Below, piece after piece: positions 51,914 to 62,111 of a stretch of 64,000 nt of DNA. The position numbers and the translations under genes are program-made. Positions within the stretch are counted from its first letter, which is position 1. Every line of letters starts with the position of its first letter. Origin of the DNA: Cylindrospermum stagnale PCC 7417 (GTDB lineage: Bacteria > Cyanobacteriota > Cyanobacteriia > Cyanobacteriales > Nostocaceae); NCBI RefSeq assembly GCF_000317535.1, contig NC_019757.1, positions 4,057,501 to 4,121,500 on the forward strand. Direction: 5' to 3'. The notes beneath the pieces were generated by a model, which saw only the letters and a program-made list of their open reading frames with translations, was not told the origin of the DNA and made no database searches.

Positions 51914-52564
51914 CAGACCCCCTAACACGCACGCTCTTCTACAATTCGCGAAAATTCGACTTGTTGGTTGAGTCCGAACAAAAGTCTGCTTTTAATTTTC
52001 GGTAATTGGGTGCTAACCGATTACTGAATTACTTAATTACCAGCTATACAGATAAAAAATCGGTAAAATGCACCCAGTTGAATTTGCGGACCAGCTATGG
52101 CTGTAACCTGTCTTAACACATATGGACTTTCCTGAATATCTCTCAAGGCGGTTTTAACCGCTCGTTCGCCGACACTCAGGTCTGAAGACACCCTTGCTTG
52201 TCGGCTTCTCGATTCTCTTTTGTCAAATAATTAACGAAAAAGGTTACTAGCTAATTTTTTTTTCAAATCGCAGCGCAACTTTGGTATTTTACAATTTCCC
52301 GGGAACATGATTCTTTAAAAACCCTAGCCCACCTTGGAAGCAAGGCTTGAATGTATCAGTAAGTAGCCAAGTAGATTCTGCGTGCAAAAGGTCAGGGCTA
52401 CTGTAGACGCTTTTCTTAGCTTCCCGCAGGTAATACCCAGCTTGTAACCGTAGTACTCAGGTTATTCAAGCCAAATTTGTTGTCAGCATAAATAGTCATG
52501 GGCAAACTTAAAATGAATTCACCATTCAATGTGCTTGGCACAATTTGCCCCTACGCAAATTTAA
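51914..52564. other. Gene-free region
   Basis: A 651-bp stretch with no gene I can support. There are scattered short inverted repeats (for example GGCGGTT / AACCGC near 52148-52160 and GCCGAC / GTCGGC near 52171-52205), but none makes a convincing RNA gene. Confidence 0.35.
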
Positions 52565-52849
52565 TTATTGACTATTGCTGTCGGCGAAATTCCGTAAGCG
52601 CATCAGTTGGCGTCGCATTTGCGGTGAGGCTTTGAACTCAGAAACCTCCTGCGCCTTCACAGAGGCTTGCAGCGTCTCCAGAAAGTCGTCAGACCCCTCA
52701 GTCAAAGCATCTAGCAGCACCTGCAACAGTTGCTCGCGATCGCCCAATAGACTTTTTTCCTCAATCAAACGGAATTTGAGATGAATTTCGCACTCATAAA
52801 CACCCACTTCGAGATTATTTATTTGGCGCGGTAATGCTTTGGAGTTCAT
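52565..52849 (-). CDS. Conserved cyanobacterial protein of unknown function
   Basis: A 94-residue soluble protein: MNSKALPRQINNLEVGVYECEIHLKFRLIEEKSLLGDREQLLQVLLDALTEG (a beta hairpin then a helix), SDDFLETLQASVKAQEVSEF and SPQMRRQLMRLRN. The regular, high-complexity sequence and a clear ATG make it a real gene. I know it only as a short conserved Nostoc-type protein. Located between two long gene-free stretches. Confidence 0.75.
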   Translation of the reverse strand: MNSKALPRQINNLEVGVYECEIHLKFRLIEEKSLLGDREQLLQVLLDALTEGSDDFLETLQASVKAQEVSEFKASPQMRRQLMRLRNFADSNSQ

Positions 52850-53807
52850 AGTTTTGAGGATTCCTTTATTTTGGTGGTCATCAGGGTGAGAAGCTAGATC
52901 TCCAGCAAAAATTCTCTAGATTTTTTTTTTGAATCCAAAGTGTTTTGAATTAAGAATTTGTCTTCATCCAGAACATTGGTATTCTATTTCACTCTCCTGT
53001 GTTGTTTTTTGCCACCTAGACCAACACTGTCTTGGGTTTAATGTTTCTGTGCCGGTTATGGCTAAAATAAACCATAAACTATTATTCAGTTTTTCAGTTT
53101 CTGTACAATAAAGTTTCTGTAAGAAGTTGCAAGTGCTTTTTAAAGGTTTTTACATCAACTTCATCTAAACGTCAATAACAGTTTGACTTATTACTAGCTT
53201 TCTGGTGTTTATACGTAAGTAAAAACGCTGTATTTTTCCCATTGGCTGAAAGATAGATGACGGTATGCCGCAATTACGTAAAATTACTAGATGTACCTTT
53301 TTTTCATCAGCAAATTCAGGGGGAGTTAATGAGCAAAGTTATGAGGGGTAAAAATTGTGTTTTGCAGGACAATATATATATACACCGAATCAAATTATTC
53401 TAGCCAACAACCCTACAAAATAGAGCAAGAAGTTGGATTCGCCTACCCGCTAAACCCGGAAATTGTGTTGAATTTCTAGGTAAAGTATCCTTCACGGGTG
53501 GGATGAAAGACAAACTACCCACGACATCCTCGAATCAAGCCCTCTGCCTTTGTTGGTAAAGTCTACTATCGCGGGATCTTGCCGCACCAAATACCAGATC
53601 ACCAAAGTTAATAGTTTGAAAAGTACCCACCAAATGCAGAATTTGACTACTGAAATGAGGTAAAAGCTTGTAAATCTACCTCTTGCATAGTTCGGCAACC
53701 TACTATGGTAAGTAGATTGGAAGTCCCCAAGAATCCCCCGCGCTGTTTTCCGGGGCGATTGTCAACGTGATTTCCTTCTTCATTAACCCAAACCTTACAC
53801 CCTTTTT
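52850..53807. other. Gene-free region upstream of ndhM
   Basis: A 958-bp AT-rich stretch; its short frames have no protein-like sequence. No tRNA or strong hairpin is seen. It contains the promoters of the divergent 52565 gene and ndhM. It could hide a small RNA that I cannot recognise. Confidence 0.35.
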
Positions 53808-54155
53808 ATGGACAACCCGATGCTGCTCAAGTCCACAACCCGCCATATTCGCATATTTGCGGCGGAAATGAACCAAGATGAACTGGTTCCCAGTAATCAT
53901 GTCTTAACGTTAGATGTTGATCCAGACAACGAATTCAACTGGAATGAAGATGCACTACAAAAGGTTTATCGCCAGTTTGATGAACTAGTAGAAGCATCTA
54001 GTGGCGTAGATTTAACAGACTATAACTTACGCCGGATTGGGTCTGACTTGGAGCATTATCTGCGATCGCTTCTCCAAAAAGGCGAAATTAGCTACAATCT
54101 GTCTAGCCGCGTCACTAACTACAGCATGGGACTACCCCAAGTAGCAACTGAATAA
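53808..54155 (+). CDS. ndhM: NAD(P)H-quinone oxidoreductase subunit M
   Basis: A 115-residue subunit of the cyanobacterial NDH-1 complex, an oxygenic-photosynthesis-specific subunit at the hydrophilic arm of thylakoid NDH-1. It takes part in cyclic electron flow and respiration. Typical sequence: [72 protein letters not shown] and [22 protein letters not shown]. The start may be ATG 53808 or 53820 (MLLKSTTRH). Monocistronic. Confidence 0.95.
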   Translation: MDNPMLLKSTTRHIRIFAAEMNQDELVPSNHVLTLDVDPDNEFNWNEDALQKVYRQFDELVEASSGVDLTDYNLRRIGSDLEHYLRSLLQKGEISYNLSSRVTNYSMGLPQVATE

Positions 54156-54868
54156 AATCAATCTTAGTTAAGAGTTATGCAATTGTTTAACTCTTAACTA
54201 CTTAGGGACAAATTACTACCTCTACCAAATCCGCAATAGCAAGTCTCAATAAGAACTGCCTAATCATTAAACTACCTAAGAAGAAATTTGTTCAATTATT
54301 TTTCTCTGAGCAAAGAATTTTCAAAACAGTCAGCGCAAATGTGGATGACTGTTTCGCTCTGCCACAACCTTCACCTAATTTCGGGGTTTGTCAACTTGGA
54401 AAATGCTGAATAAAATCAAAAATATATGATCTATATTTAACCTTCTCTGTAGCCCTTGATTAGCTAATCAGTCAGCTCTATTAATTTTTAATTAAAGTTA
54501 ATTAATGCCCACCTACTTATAAACTAAAGAAATTCCAGCATTATCTGCCGCTTGATGATGGAATAATTAACTAACAGCAGATAGCGCAGTTGTGCTTGGG
54601 TTATGCTTTGGTGACAGGGTGGAATTTGGTTGCTTTGTCTAGGTCGAGTCAACAGGGCATTAGCAGCTATGATGAGGCTATAGAGTTGACTTAGGAGCGT
54701 GTTCTTTGGATAAGTAGGTAGTAAATAAGTATTAGCACCTGCTGGTAGTTGCCAGCCAAAATCACGATCCACAGTTGGATATGTCGAGTTCAAGAAATAT
54801 GAGTGGCCTAGATTGCTGCTGCCAATTGCTGTTGAAGAAATTGCCTATCGCTGATCGGTGCGACAACT
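54156..54868. other. Gene-free region
   Basis: A 713-bp stretch. A minus-strand frame at 54524-54793 (89 codons, MNSTYPTVDRDFGWQLPAGANTYLL) is the only candidate and has no family features, so I do not call it. The promoter of the PP2C gene should lie in the last 100 bp. Confidence 0.35.
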
Positions 54869-57160
54869 ATGAGTGAAGACGTGCCAACGCTCTACTGCCC
54901 AAATGAATATTGTCAGGCTGCTAACCCCTTGAACCACAAGTTTTGCCAGCAATGCCGCACACCCATACCTAAACGTTATCTCTGGGCTGTGGGAGATGGT
55001 TTGAGTTTGAGTAGCCCTGGAGAAATATTAGCCGATCGCTATTTAGTTATCAGTACATCCATCGTTTTAGATACCAGACCGAGTTTATCACCCCTAACGC
55101 CTGAGTTAGATGATTTACAGGCAATCAGCGCTTATCTGAGGCTAATTCCCTACCGCTTACACATACCACAGGTATATGGAGTGCTGCTTCTGGCCCAGGG
55201 GCAATCCCGAAAAGAAATATTACTATTAGAAAAACCGCCGCTCGACACTGATGGCGAACCAACTCAAGTAAATCTGTGCAGCGAGTTTACCACTGCTTGG
55301 CGTGATGCTTCATCGCTCCGCCAAATCAATTATTTGTGGCAAATAGCTCATTTATGGCAACCGCTTTTGAGCGAAGGGGCAGCCTCAAGCTTAATCGACC
55401 CTTATTTATTAAGGGTAGAAGGGTCATTAGTACGCTTATTGGAATTGCGTGTTGACTCAATTACAGCCCCAACACTATCGCAATTAGGTGAATTTTGGCT
55501 GCCTTTAGCGTCAGAAGCGCAGCCAGCCATAGCTGAATTTGTGCAGCAAATTAGCCATGCACTGATTCAGGGAGAGATCAATTCATCTGAGCAACTAATT
55601 ACAGTTTTAGATCGAGGACTGGCAGAATTAGGGCGAGCCTCCTCCGGAGGAACAACGCTGACGCAAACAAGTTCGCTTAAAATTTTCACCAAAACGGATA
55701 CTGGCCCCAGCCGTCAACGTAACGAAGATGCCTGTTACCCCCCCGCTGGCAACCTTGTGAGTAAACCACCGCAGCAGATAGCCTTAGCTATTGTCTGTGA
55801 TGGCATTGGTGGGCATGAGGGAGGTAATGTAGCATCAGCCTTAGCAATTGAAACCCTCCAGCAGCAAGTCAAGCAACTAACATCGGTTCCCTACGACCAC
55901 ATAGACCCTTCACTGTTGCTCTCTGACTTAGAATTGGCAGTGGCATCTGTGAATGATAAAATCAGCCAGCGCAACGACAACGAAAAACGCCAAGGGCGTC
56001 AACGCATGGGAACCACCTTGGTGATGGCATTGCCAATTGCCCACTCCATGTACATTACCCATGTCGGCGATAGTCGTGCCTACTGGATTACACGCCACGG
56101 CTGTTATCAAGTTACTCTTGATGATGATGTTGCTTCCCGCGAAGTACGGTTGGGTTATGCCATCTATCGTGATGCTGTGCAACAAGGTGGTGCTGGCTCT
56201 TTAGTGCAGGCTTTAGGGATGAGTAAGAGCACCTCACTGCATCCGACTTCCCAAAGGTTTATCCTCGACGAAGATGCGGTTTTCCTACTGGCATCCGATG
56301 GTTTGACTGATTTTGATCGTGTGGAGGATTACTGGGAAACAGAAATCTTACCCATCCTGACTGGGAAAACAAATGTCGAAAATGTGGCCGAGAAATTAGT
56401 AGAAATTGCTAATACTAAAAATGGACACGACAATGTCACGATCGCTTTAGTACACTATCAAGCCAAATATTCTGAACCAGAGTCAAGCATCACAGCAGAT
56501 CTTGCCAACAGTGTCTCAGTTACAACGGCTGATTTAGCGCCAAGAACGACAGATGGAACCGACTCAGACCACACCAGCCAGAAAACCAAAGTAATTCCAG
56601 ACAGCAAGCCGAACACAATTTCCCAATTGCCGCTACATTGGATAGTTCCTTTATTATTGGCTGTAGCTGCTGGTTTAGCGGGTTTCTGGGTGATGCAACT
56701 GCGATCGCCATCCTTCACGATTTCAACTCCCGTCAATCCAGAGACAACTCCCAATCCCACTACCGAAGCAACACCCACACCACGAAATCTTGCTAACCTC
56801 GCAATCGGTTGGGTAATTCAAACCAACACTCAAATAAGCTTGAACAATCAGGAATCTTTTCCTACTGGTAGTTTTTTACAAGTTATCGGCACAAACCCAA
56901 AACCCAAAGCTGCTGGTGACTTGGCTGTGAATCTGCGGGTCTGTTCAACTTCATCACCATCCACCACAGGGCCAGCTAAATCAAAGTCTGTAACGAAACC
57001 AGAGAAAACAGTCTTGTTTGATTTGTCTCAGCTACAACGTTTTGGGGTGTCAGTTTTACAATCCGACGAACCAAGTCCATGTGATCAACCATCGGTTAGT
57101 CAACCACAAGAACTAGATGGTCAAATCGATAGCAATCCAACTGAGCCAAAGACTCGATAA
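54869..57160 (+). CDS. PP2C-type Ser/Thr phosphatase with N-terminal zinc ribbon and membrane anchor
   Basis: A 763-residue protein. A zinc ribbon C10-C15-C26-C29 opens it. A region of about 40-260 resembles a degenerate kinase-like module (LADRYLVISTSI, YGVLLLAQGQ). The PP2C domain spans about 275-535: TDTGPSRQRNEDACYP, VCDGIGGHEGGNVASA, RMGTTLVMALP, THVGDSRAYWI, LLASDGLTDF and HDNVTIALVHY carry the metal-binding acids. One membrane helix (about 590-607, WIVPLLLAVAAGLAGFWVM) precedes a Thr/Pro-rich linker and a small C-terminal domain. It removes phosphate from Ser/Thr; an FHA protein is encoded next. Confidence 0.9.
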   Translation: MSEDVPTLYCPNEYCQAANPLNHKFCQQCRTPIPKRYLWAVGDGLSLSSPGEILADRYLVISTSIVLDTRPSLSPLTPELDDLQAISAYLRLIPYRLHIPQVYGVLLLAQGQSRKEILLLEKPPLDTDGEPTQVNLCSEFTTAWRDASSLRQINYLWQIAHLWQPLLSEGAASSLIDPYLLRVEGSLVRLLELRVDSITAPTLSQLGEFWLPLASEAQPAIAEFVQQISHALIQGEINSSEQLITVLDRGLAELGRASSGGTTLTQTSSLKIFTKTDTGPSRQRNEDACYPPAGNLVSKPPQQIALAIVCDGIGGHEGGNVASALAIETLQQQVKQLTSVPYDHIDPSLLLSDLELAVASVNDKISQRNDNEKRQGRQRMGTTLVMALPIAHSMYITHVGDSRAYWITRHGCYQVTLDDDVASREVRLGYAIYRDAVQQGGAGSLVQALGMSKSTSLHPTSQRFILDEDAVFLLASDGLTDFDRVEDYWETEILPILTGKTNVENVAEKLVEIANTKNGHDNVTIALVHYQAKYSEPESSITADLANSVSVTTADLAPRTTDGTDSDHTSQKTKVIPDSKPNTISQLPLHWIVPLLLAVAAGLAGFWVMQLRSPSFTISTPVNPETTPNPTTEATPTPRNLANLAIGWVIQTNTQISLNNQESFPTGSFLQVIGTNPKPKAAGDLAVNLRVCSTSSPSTTGPAKSKSVTKPEKTVLFDLSQLQRFGVSVLQSDEPSPCDQPSVSQPQELDGQIDSNPTEPKTR

Positions 57161-57253
57161 ACTGGTAAAAACCTGAAATAATACAGGTAACAATCGGAGT
57201 CAAAAATTCACTAGGTAGAAATTTTGCCTGGAAAAATTGTTAGTTGAAATTAT

Positions 57254-58843
57254 TTGTTTTTACCTTTTAATTTAATGAATCCATTGCCATCTCTAAACCT
57301 GGCGATCACCCGTCTGGTAAACACTGGCACTGATAACTTTGTCATTTGGGTGGTTAAAGCTCCCTATCTCAGTGGCTATGTTCTGCGTGACTGCGTCTTT
57401 AGCGTTGAACTCAGTCAAGTCTGGCAAGAATGGCAACAGATGTTTGCTGGTCATAGTCGCTTAGATATATCGCCAAAACTAACCCAGGGGCAGACAAACC
57501 CACTGCCCCAAGACTTGCTTGGACAAACGTTGGGTCAGACCCCAGGGCCTTATACTAGCCGTCTGATGCAATACTTGGGAATTAATTTATGGCGCTGGGT
57601 TTTTGACGACCCAATTCTCGGTAGTCTAGAACGCAGTCGCGGTATTGCTATGGGTCAGCATCAACGTTTGCGCTTTCGACTGGATATTCGTGACCCAGAT
57701 TTAATCGCTCTACCTTGGGAAATCATGCAGCGCGAACCTGGTCAATCAGCAATGTCTCTTGGACAAGATATATTGTTTAGTCGGACTACCTGCTCCGTTG
57801 AACCCCTGCCCTATTTGTCAACAGATCAGGCTTTAAAGGCTTTAAATATCTTGCTGGTTTTAGGGCATGATCAGAACCTGCAATTGGAAACAGAAGCAGC
57901 TATTCTTGAACGAACCTTCTTTAAAGGTAGTTCAGAGGGTAGCAATTCCCTAGGATATGCACCTTGCATGGTGAAGACACTCTTACAACCCACTCCACAA
58001 GAGTTAATTCAAGAGCTAGAAACCAAAGCATACAATGTCTTTTTTTACGCTGGTCACGGTCTACCAGCCCCAGACGGAGGGGTACTTTTTTTGCAACTTG
58101 GCATGACCCTCAATGGGATAGAATTGGCACAAGTATTGAGCCGTACAGGTGTAAAATTGGCGGTTTTCAATGCCTGTTGGGGAGCACAACCAGCTGCCAT
58201 CAATCGTCAGGCTATACCCGCCAGCAGTTTAGCAGAAGTGCTGATCCGTCAAGGTGTGCCGGCGGTTTTAGGGATGCGTGACGAAATCGCTGACCAGGAA
58301 AGTCACAGTTTTATTCAAGCCTTTACTGAAGCTTTGCGAGCAAAAAAGCCAATTGATGAAGCTGTGGCAGAAGCAAGGCAAAAGCTGTTAACACTATATA
58401 AATTTAATCAACCAGCTTGGACTTTGCCAGTTCTCTACATGCATCCAGATTTTGATGGCGAACTCATTAGAAGTGATGAGAGAACCATCATCCCCGAAAT
58501 CCAGCTGCCAGCTTTTTTGCGATCGCTTTTACCAGGAAGTACCGCTCAAAGGTTAGGTTCTGGAGTCACCCGCATTGGTCGTGAGAAAAAAAATGATATC
58601 GTCGTCCCAGAAGCATCGGTTTCCAAAGACCATGCCGAAATCTTCTGCCGAACTACTATCACTGGCGCTACAAGAGTGCAAACTTATTATCTGCGAGATT
58701 GCTCTAGCTACGGAACTTGGATTTTAAATCCTCATGGTTGGCAACAAATCCTCCGGGAGGAAGTCCCTTTAAAATCGGGAATGCAGCTAAAATTTGGTAG
58801 TGCTAAAGGTGAAACATGGGAGTTTATTATTGAAGACGTCTAA
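57254..58843 (+). CDS. CHAT-FHA protein (caspase-like protease fused to phosphothreonine reader)
   Basis: A 529-residue protein. The N-terminal 190 residues are a helper region (DPDLIALPWEIMQREPGQ). The CHAT caspase-like domain has catalytic H268 in VFFYAGHGLPAPDGG and C308 in LAVFNACWGAQPA. The C-terminal FHA domain (about 436-529) has RIGREKKNDIVVPEASVSKDHAEI with the phosphothreonine-binding Arg, Ser and His. The start may be 57254 or the ATG at 57275 (MNPLPSLNL). It follows the PP2C gene by 93 bp. The set suggests a protease governed by Ser/Thr phosphorylation; the target is unknown. Confidence 0.88.
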   Translation: MFLPFNLMNPLPSLNLAITRLVNTGTDNFVIWVVKAPYLSGYVLRDCVFSVELSQVWQEWQQMFAGHSRLDISPKLTQGQTNPLPQDLLGQTLGQTPGPYTSRLMQYLGINLWRWVFDDPILGSLERSRGIAMGQHQRLRFRLDIRDPDLIALPWEIMQREPGQSAMSLGQDILFSRTTCSVEPLPYLSTDQALKALNILLVLGHDQNLQLETEAAILERTFFKGSSEGSNSLGYAPCMVKTLLQPTPQELIQELETKAYNVFFYAGHGLPAPDGGVLFLQLGMTLNGIELAQVLSRTGVKLAVFNACWGAQPAAINRQAIPASSLAEVLIRQGVPAVLGMRDEIADQESHSFIQAFTEALRAKKPIDEAVAEARQKLLTLYKFNQPAWTLPVLYMHPDFDGELIRSDERTIIPEIQLPAFLRSLLPGSTAQRLGSGVTRIGREKKNDIVVPEASVSKDHAEIFCRTTITGATRVQTYYLRDCSSYGTWILNPHGWQQILREEVPLKSGMQLKFGSAKGETWEFIIEDV

Positions 58844-58975
58844 TTAAGGTATTAATCCAAATGGGTTGTCAGTTATCAGCCTCAAAAACCTATGCTCACC
58901 AAATAAAAGCTCAATTTTTTTTGCGGAAATTCGGCTATTCCAGTTGTAGCTGTAAATAGCGTTAATTAATTAATT

Positions 58976-59632
58976 GTGAGGCGACAGATGACTAATAAAA
59001 TTAACAGTTCAGACACTTTCCCAGCTTTGTCATCTCCATTGGATTTAGAGTTATTAGAAGCATTATTAGAACCTGATGATGCCACTTATCCGTGGAATCC
59101 GGCTGATGAAGAATCAGAAGCTTATTTTTACCAATTAGAACAGCAGTTTACGCTTCCGGATTGGCTGGAGGCAGAACTGACAACAAGCTCACAGGATTTT
59201 TATCACCATCTAGACACTCTTTGGTCGGAAATTACTGTATGTGACAATCATACTACAGAACAGACAGTTGCGGATCATCTTCAAGAAAATTTATATGGAG
59301 TTTTTGCTGCCTCTGTCCCCCAAATTTGGCTCAAAGCGATTGCCCAGAAAGCGTCCGAGATTTTTGCTTCCCAGCAATCAACAGGCGAGCAACTAGTTGA
59401 GTGCGTTCAGGCTGTATTACCAAATTGGGGAGTAGAAGACCTCTTAGTTTTAGCTCGTCCTTTTGCTTACTCAATGCGTGGTAGCCGACAGCAAAGTGTA
59501 GTATCTGTAATAAATAATGTTGGTAATCGAAACTGGACAGGTTTATCGGAAATAGAGCAAGCAAAAGTTAGTTTAGCGATCGCACACTATGCCCTAATCG
59601 AACTCAACAACAAGCAAAAAACTGAAGCTTAA
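58976..59632 (+). CDS. Unrecognised protein next to the CHAT-FHA gene
   Basis: A 218-residue soluble, acidic protein. The start is GTG 58976 (RRQMTNK) or ATG 58988 (MTNKINSSDTFPALSSPLDLELLEALLEP). Helices dominate: PDWLEAELTTSSQDFYHHLDTLW, WLKAIAQKASEIFASQQSTGEQLVECVQAVLPNWGVEDLLVLARPFAYSMRG, then LSEIEQAKVSLAIAHYALIEL. No motif recognised. Its position 133 bp behind the CHAT-FHA gene, same strand, makes it a candidate partner or substrate. Confidence 0.7.
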   Translation: MRRQMTNKINSSDTFPALSSPLDLELLEALLEPDDATYPWNPADEESEAYFYQLEQQFTLPDWLEAELTTSSQDFYHHLDTLWSEITVCDNHTTEQTVADHLQENLYGVFAASVPQIWLKAIAQKASEIFASQQSTGEQLVECVQAVLPNWGVEDLLVLARPFAYSMRGSRQQSVVSVINNVGNRNWTGLSEIEQAKVSLAIAHYALIELNNKQKTEA

Positions 59633-59902
59633 ATTCCGTTCCTGAGATCTTTACTCAGACTGAAGCTTTAATTCAATTCAAGTGGTCATTATAACTGCTT
59701 GCTAGTGGCACTGATGTTGTAAATCTCAAAGTAATAGAGTGATTATTTCTGAGAGTACTAAATCATAGCCTAAATATCAGGTTATTGCAAGATTTGCCCC
59801 GATGCTGATCAATAAAAGGTAATGGGAAATCAAGCACGGACTCGTTCCCAATTGCCCGCCAATCCCACTTGTGGGGGAACCTAGCCCCCATCAGAGCATG
59901 TA

Positions 59903-61246
59903 TTATTTAGGTCCGAGAAAGCGGGTAGCGAAATTTTGCGATCGCGTTGGAGACAGCGCCCGGGCCTTGAGAATTGCCGCCATCAAGAAGGCGTAAGATA
60001 ACACCCCAACTACCACTAACAACAAGCCATTAATCGAGCCTGTAGCGTTCCATAAAGCGTGGAGTGCGGAGGCGCTCAGATAACCAACAGAGAGAATCTG
60101 CCAACTCATTAGGGGCTTGAGGACAGCCAACCCGACAAAATAACCTAGATACCCGCTGTAAGCCATGTGTCCGGCAACAGAGCCTAAAATTCGCGGAATC
60201 AGCAGTTGTAAACCCACCAGTTGTCCGGAATTTTGAGTGATAGCCGGCACATACTGTCCGAGGGTTTCCAACAGGGTGAAGCCTACAGCCGAAGCCGTCC
60301 CTAAAAGAATGCCATCTAGAGGTTCCCCAACGCCTATGCGTTCTTTCCACGGTGATGGTAAAGCGTTACCGATGACAAAAGCCCCTAGTACCGGCAATGC
60401 CTTGAGTAATTCCTCCATCAACCCAGCGCCAAAAAACATCCGTACCAGTAATTCTGTGAAGGTAATCGAATCCTGAGGTGAGGAGACGTTACCAGGGAGG
60501 ATGCCGCGAAAGACAAAGATAAAAAAATCTAATATTGGACTAACCAAAATCAGCATTGTGCTCAATGCCACAGCCATGATTACCCACCAAGGCTTTTGCT
60601 TGCCGCAAAGTTGGTAAACAAAATAGTAGGCAGCAAAGGCGATGTAAGTCGCGACAATAACTTGATTCGCTTGGGGATGGCCTACCGTAGCAAACATCAG
60701 CACTACGAAGACTACTGTGAGTATTCCCGGTATCAGGTAAGCTTTGCGAGTTAAATCTTTACCAGTTGAAATAATGGGAAACAGTTGAGTGAAGCTAACC
60801 GAATCTTGCTTTAACTGCGTTTGGTAGTTCTTTGCAGACAGTAGCGCTGCGGTTGGGTTAGTCATCACCGTTGCTTGGGAGATGACTTCGTACTCGAAAA
60901 CGAATTGCGGCCCATCAGCACCTAGAGAAATGTGATCGCCTAGGTGCAATTCTTGACACCCTTGCAAGCGTTGTCCATTTAAAAAAGTACCATTAGCACT
61001 ATTCAAATCACAAAGTACCCAGCTAAATCTAGTATCTGGAGATAAAGAGAGGGGACGAATCACTGCATGACGACGAGATACCATCCGGTAGGTCAAGGCA
61101 TCCAAGACAACTTGGCAGCTGGGGTCGCGTCCAATTACCACTTCTTTACTGGGGAGCAGCGAATAACGAGATTCTGAGTCGAAAGCTGCTCCAGTACCAG
61201 ACACTAGCCGCAGAAATGCATTATGTCTTGCGTTTTTGCCTGTCAT
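59903..61246 (-). CDS. FHA-domain PrsW-type intramembrane protease
   Basis: Starts at ATG 61246 (MTGKNARHNAFLRLVSG), giving 447 residues; the frame is open to 61354. The FHA domain (about 10-130) shows VVIGRDPSCQVVLDALTYRMVSRRHAVI and SANGTFLNGQ. About eight membrane helices follow. The PrsW glutamate pair is in GAGLMEELLKALPVLG; the conserved histidines are in VAGHMAYSGYLGYFVG and SALHALWN. PrsW proteases cleave membrane substrates such as anti-sigma factors. Fusion to a phosphothreonine reader suggests phospho-dependent substrate choice. It converges with the CHAT-FHA group. Confidence 0.87.
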   Translation of the reverse strand: MTGKNARHNAFLRLVSGTGAAFDSESRYSLLPSKEVVIGRDPSCQVVLDALTYRMVSRRHAVIRPLSLSPDTRFSWVLCDLNSANGTFLNGQRLQGCQELHLGDHISLGADGPQFVFEYEVISQATVMTNPTAALLSAKNYQTQLKQDSVSFTQLFPIISTGKDLTRKAYLIPGILTVVFVVLMFATVGHPQANQVIVATYIAFAAYYFVYQLCGKQKPWWVIMAVALSTMLILVSPILDFFIFVFRGILPGNVSSPQDSITFTELLVRMFFGAGLMEELLKALPVLGAFVIGNALPSPWKERIGVGEPLDGILLGTASAVGFTLLETLGQYVPAITQNSGQLVGLQLLIPRILGSVAGHMAYSGYLGYFVGLAVLKPLMSWQILSVGYLSASALHALWNATGSINGLLLVVVGVLSYAFLMAAILKARALSPTRSQNFATRFLGPK

Positions 61247-61670
61247 CGAGTTCTTAAAATACTTTGGCAGTAGACTTAACCTTAGCCACATCAACAGCAG
61301 CTTTGCTAAATACACTATAGCTTCACTTACTGCTAAGAAATGGAAAACTCCCAATTCAGAATTTAAACAAAATTTAAAATTGTCTCAGCTAATGTTGGTT
61401 AGCTTTTTGAAGAGAGGAAGAGAGGAAGTGCGTCATTAGTCTCGGTTGCTATGTGTATTAATCATGGTCTATAAATTATGTACTTCTGAGATTCTACTGC
61501 AAATTAAACCTACAACCATTGATGATCAAAAAATAGTAGTTTTTACAACATTTATTTGCCTAAAATAAAGATAAAGTAGCCCGTGGCTAGTAGTAAAAAT
61601 AAACTGACCACGGACAACTGACAATTGATGGTTCTAAGATTTGTTGGAGTGAGCCAGCAAAAGCTGGCAC

Positions 61671-62025
61671 TTATTTAACCGTGCTCGGCTCTAAATGCTC
61701 AATCTTAGTTCCCAGTACTTTGAGGAATTCTGCCAGCCAACGGGGATGAGCAGGCCAAGCTGGTGCTGTCACCAAGTTCCTCATCGACTGGAATATTTAC
61801 GTAGACACCCCTGCACTATTTACATCATAACTACAAGCTGGGTAAGCAGTACACTTTTTACCTTGGAGAACATCAGCAGCCAACAATTGCAAACCGTGGC
61901 AAAAAGCAGCAATAGGTTGATTTGCTTGAGCAAAGTTGTGGGTAATTTATAGCACCCGTTGATTCAGCCGGAGATATTCTGGTGCCCGTTCTCCGGGAAC
62001 GACTAAAGAATCATAAGTTTCGGCA
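61671..62025 (-). pseudogene. DJ-1/PfpI family pseudogene
   Basis: One minus-strand frame reads ETYDSLVVPGERAPEYLRLNQRVL, a TAA stop, ITHNFAQANQPIAAFCHGLQLLAADVLQGKKCTAYPACSYD, a second TAA after VST, then [28 protein letters not shown] to a TAA at 61671-61673. This is the DJ-1/PfpI family with its nucleophile Cys in AFCHG, but with two in-frame nonsense codons and no N-terminal third. Inactive as a gene. Confidence 0.85.
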
Positions 62026-62111
62026 AAATAAAATATGTAGTGATAAATTACACGTTGTTAAAAAGTATTTAGATCCACTTCTTTAACAACTGACAACTGA
62101 TAACTAAAAAA

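Noticed and set aside
51914-52564. Possible small RNA from short inverted repeats
   Set aside because: Stems are short and not followed by a terminator; not enough to call an RNA gene.
54524-54793. 89-codon minus-strand frame
   Set aside because: No family features or ribosome site; it lies in the promoter side of the PP2C gene.
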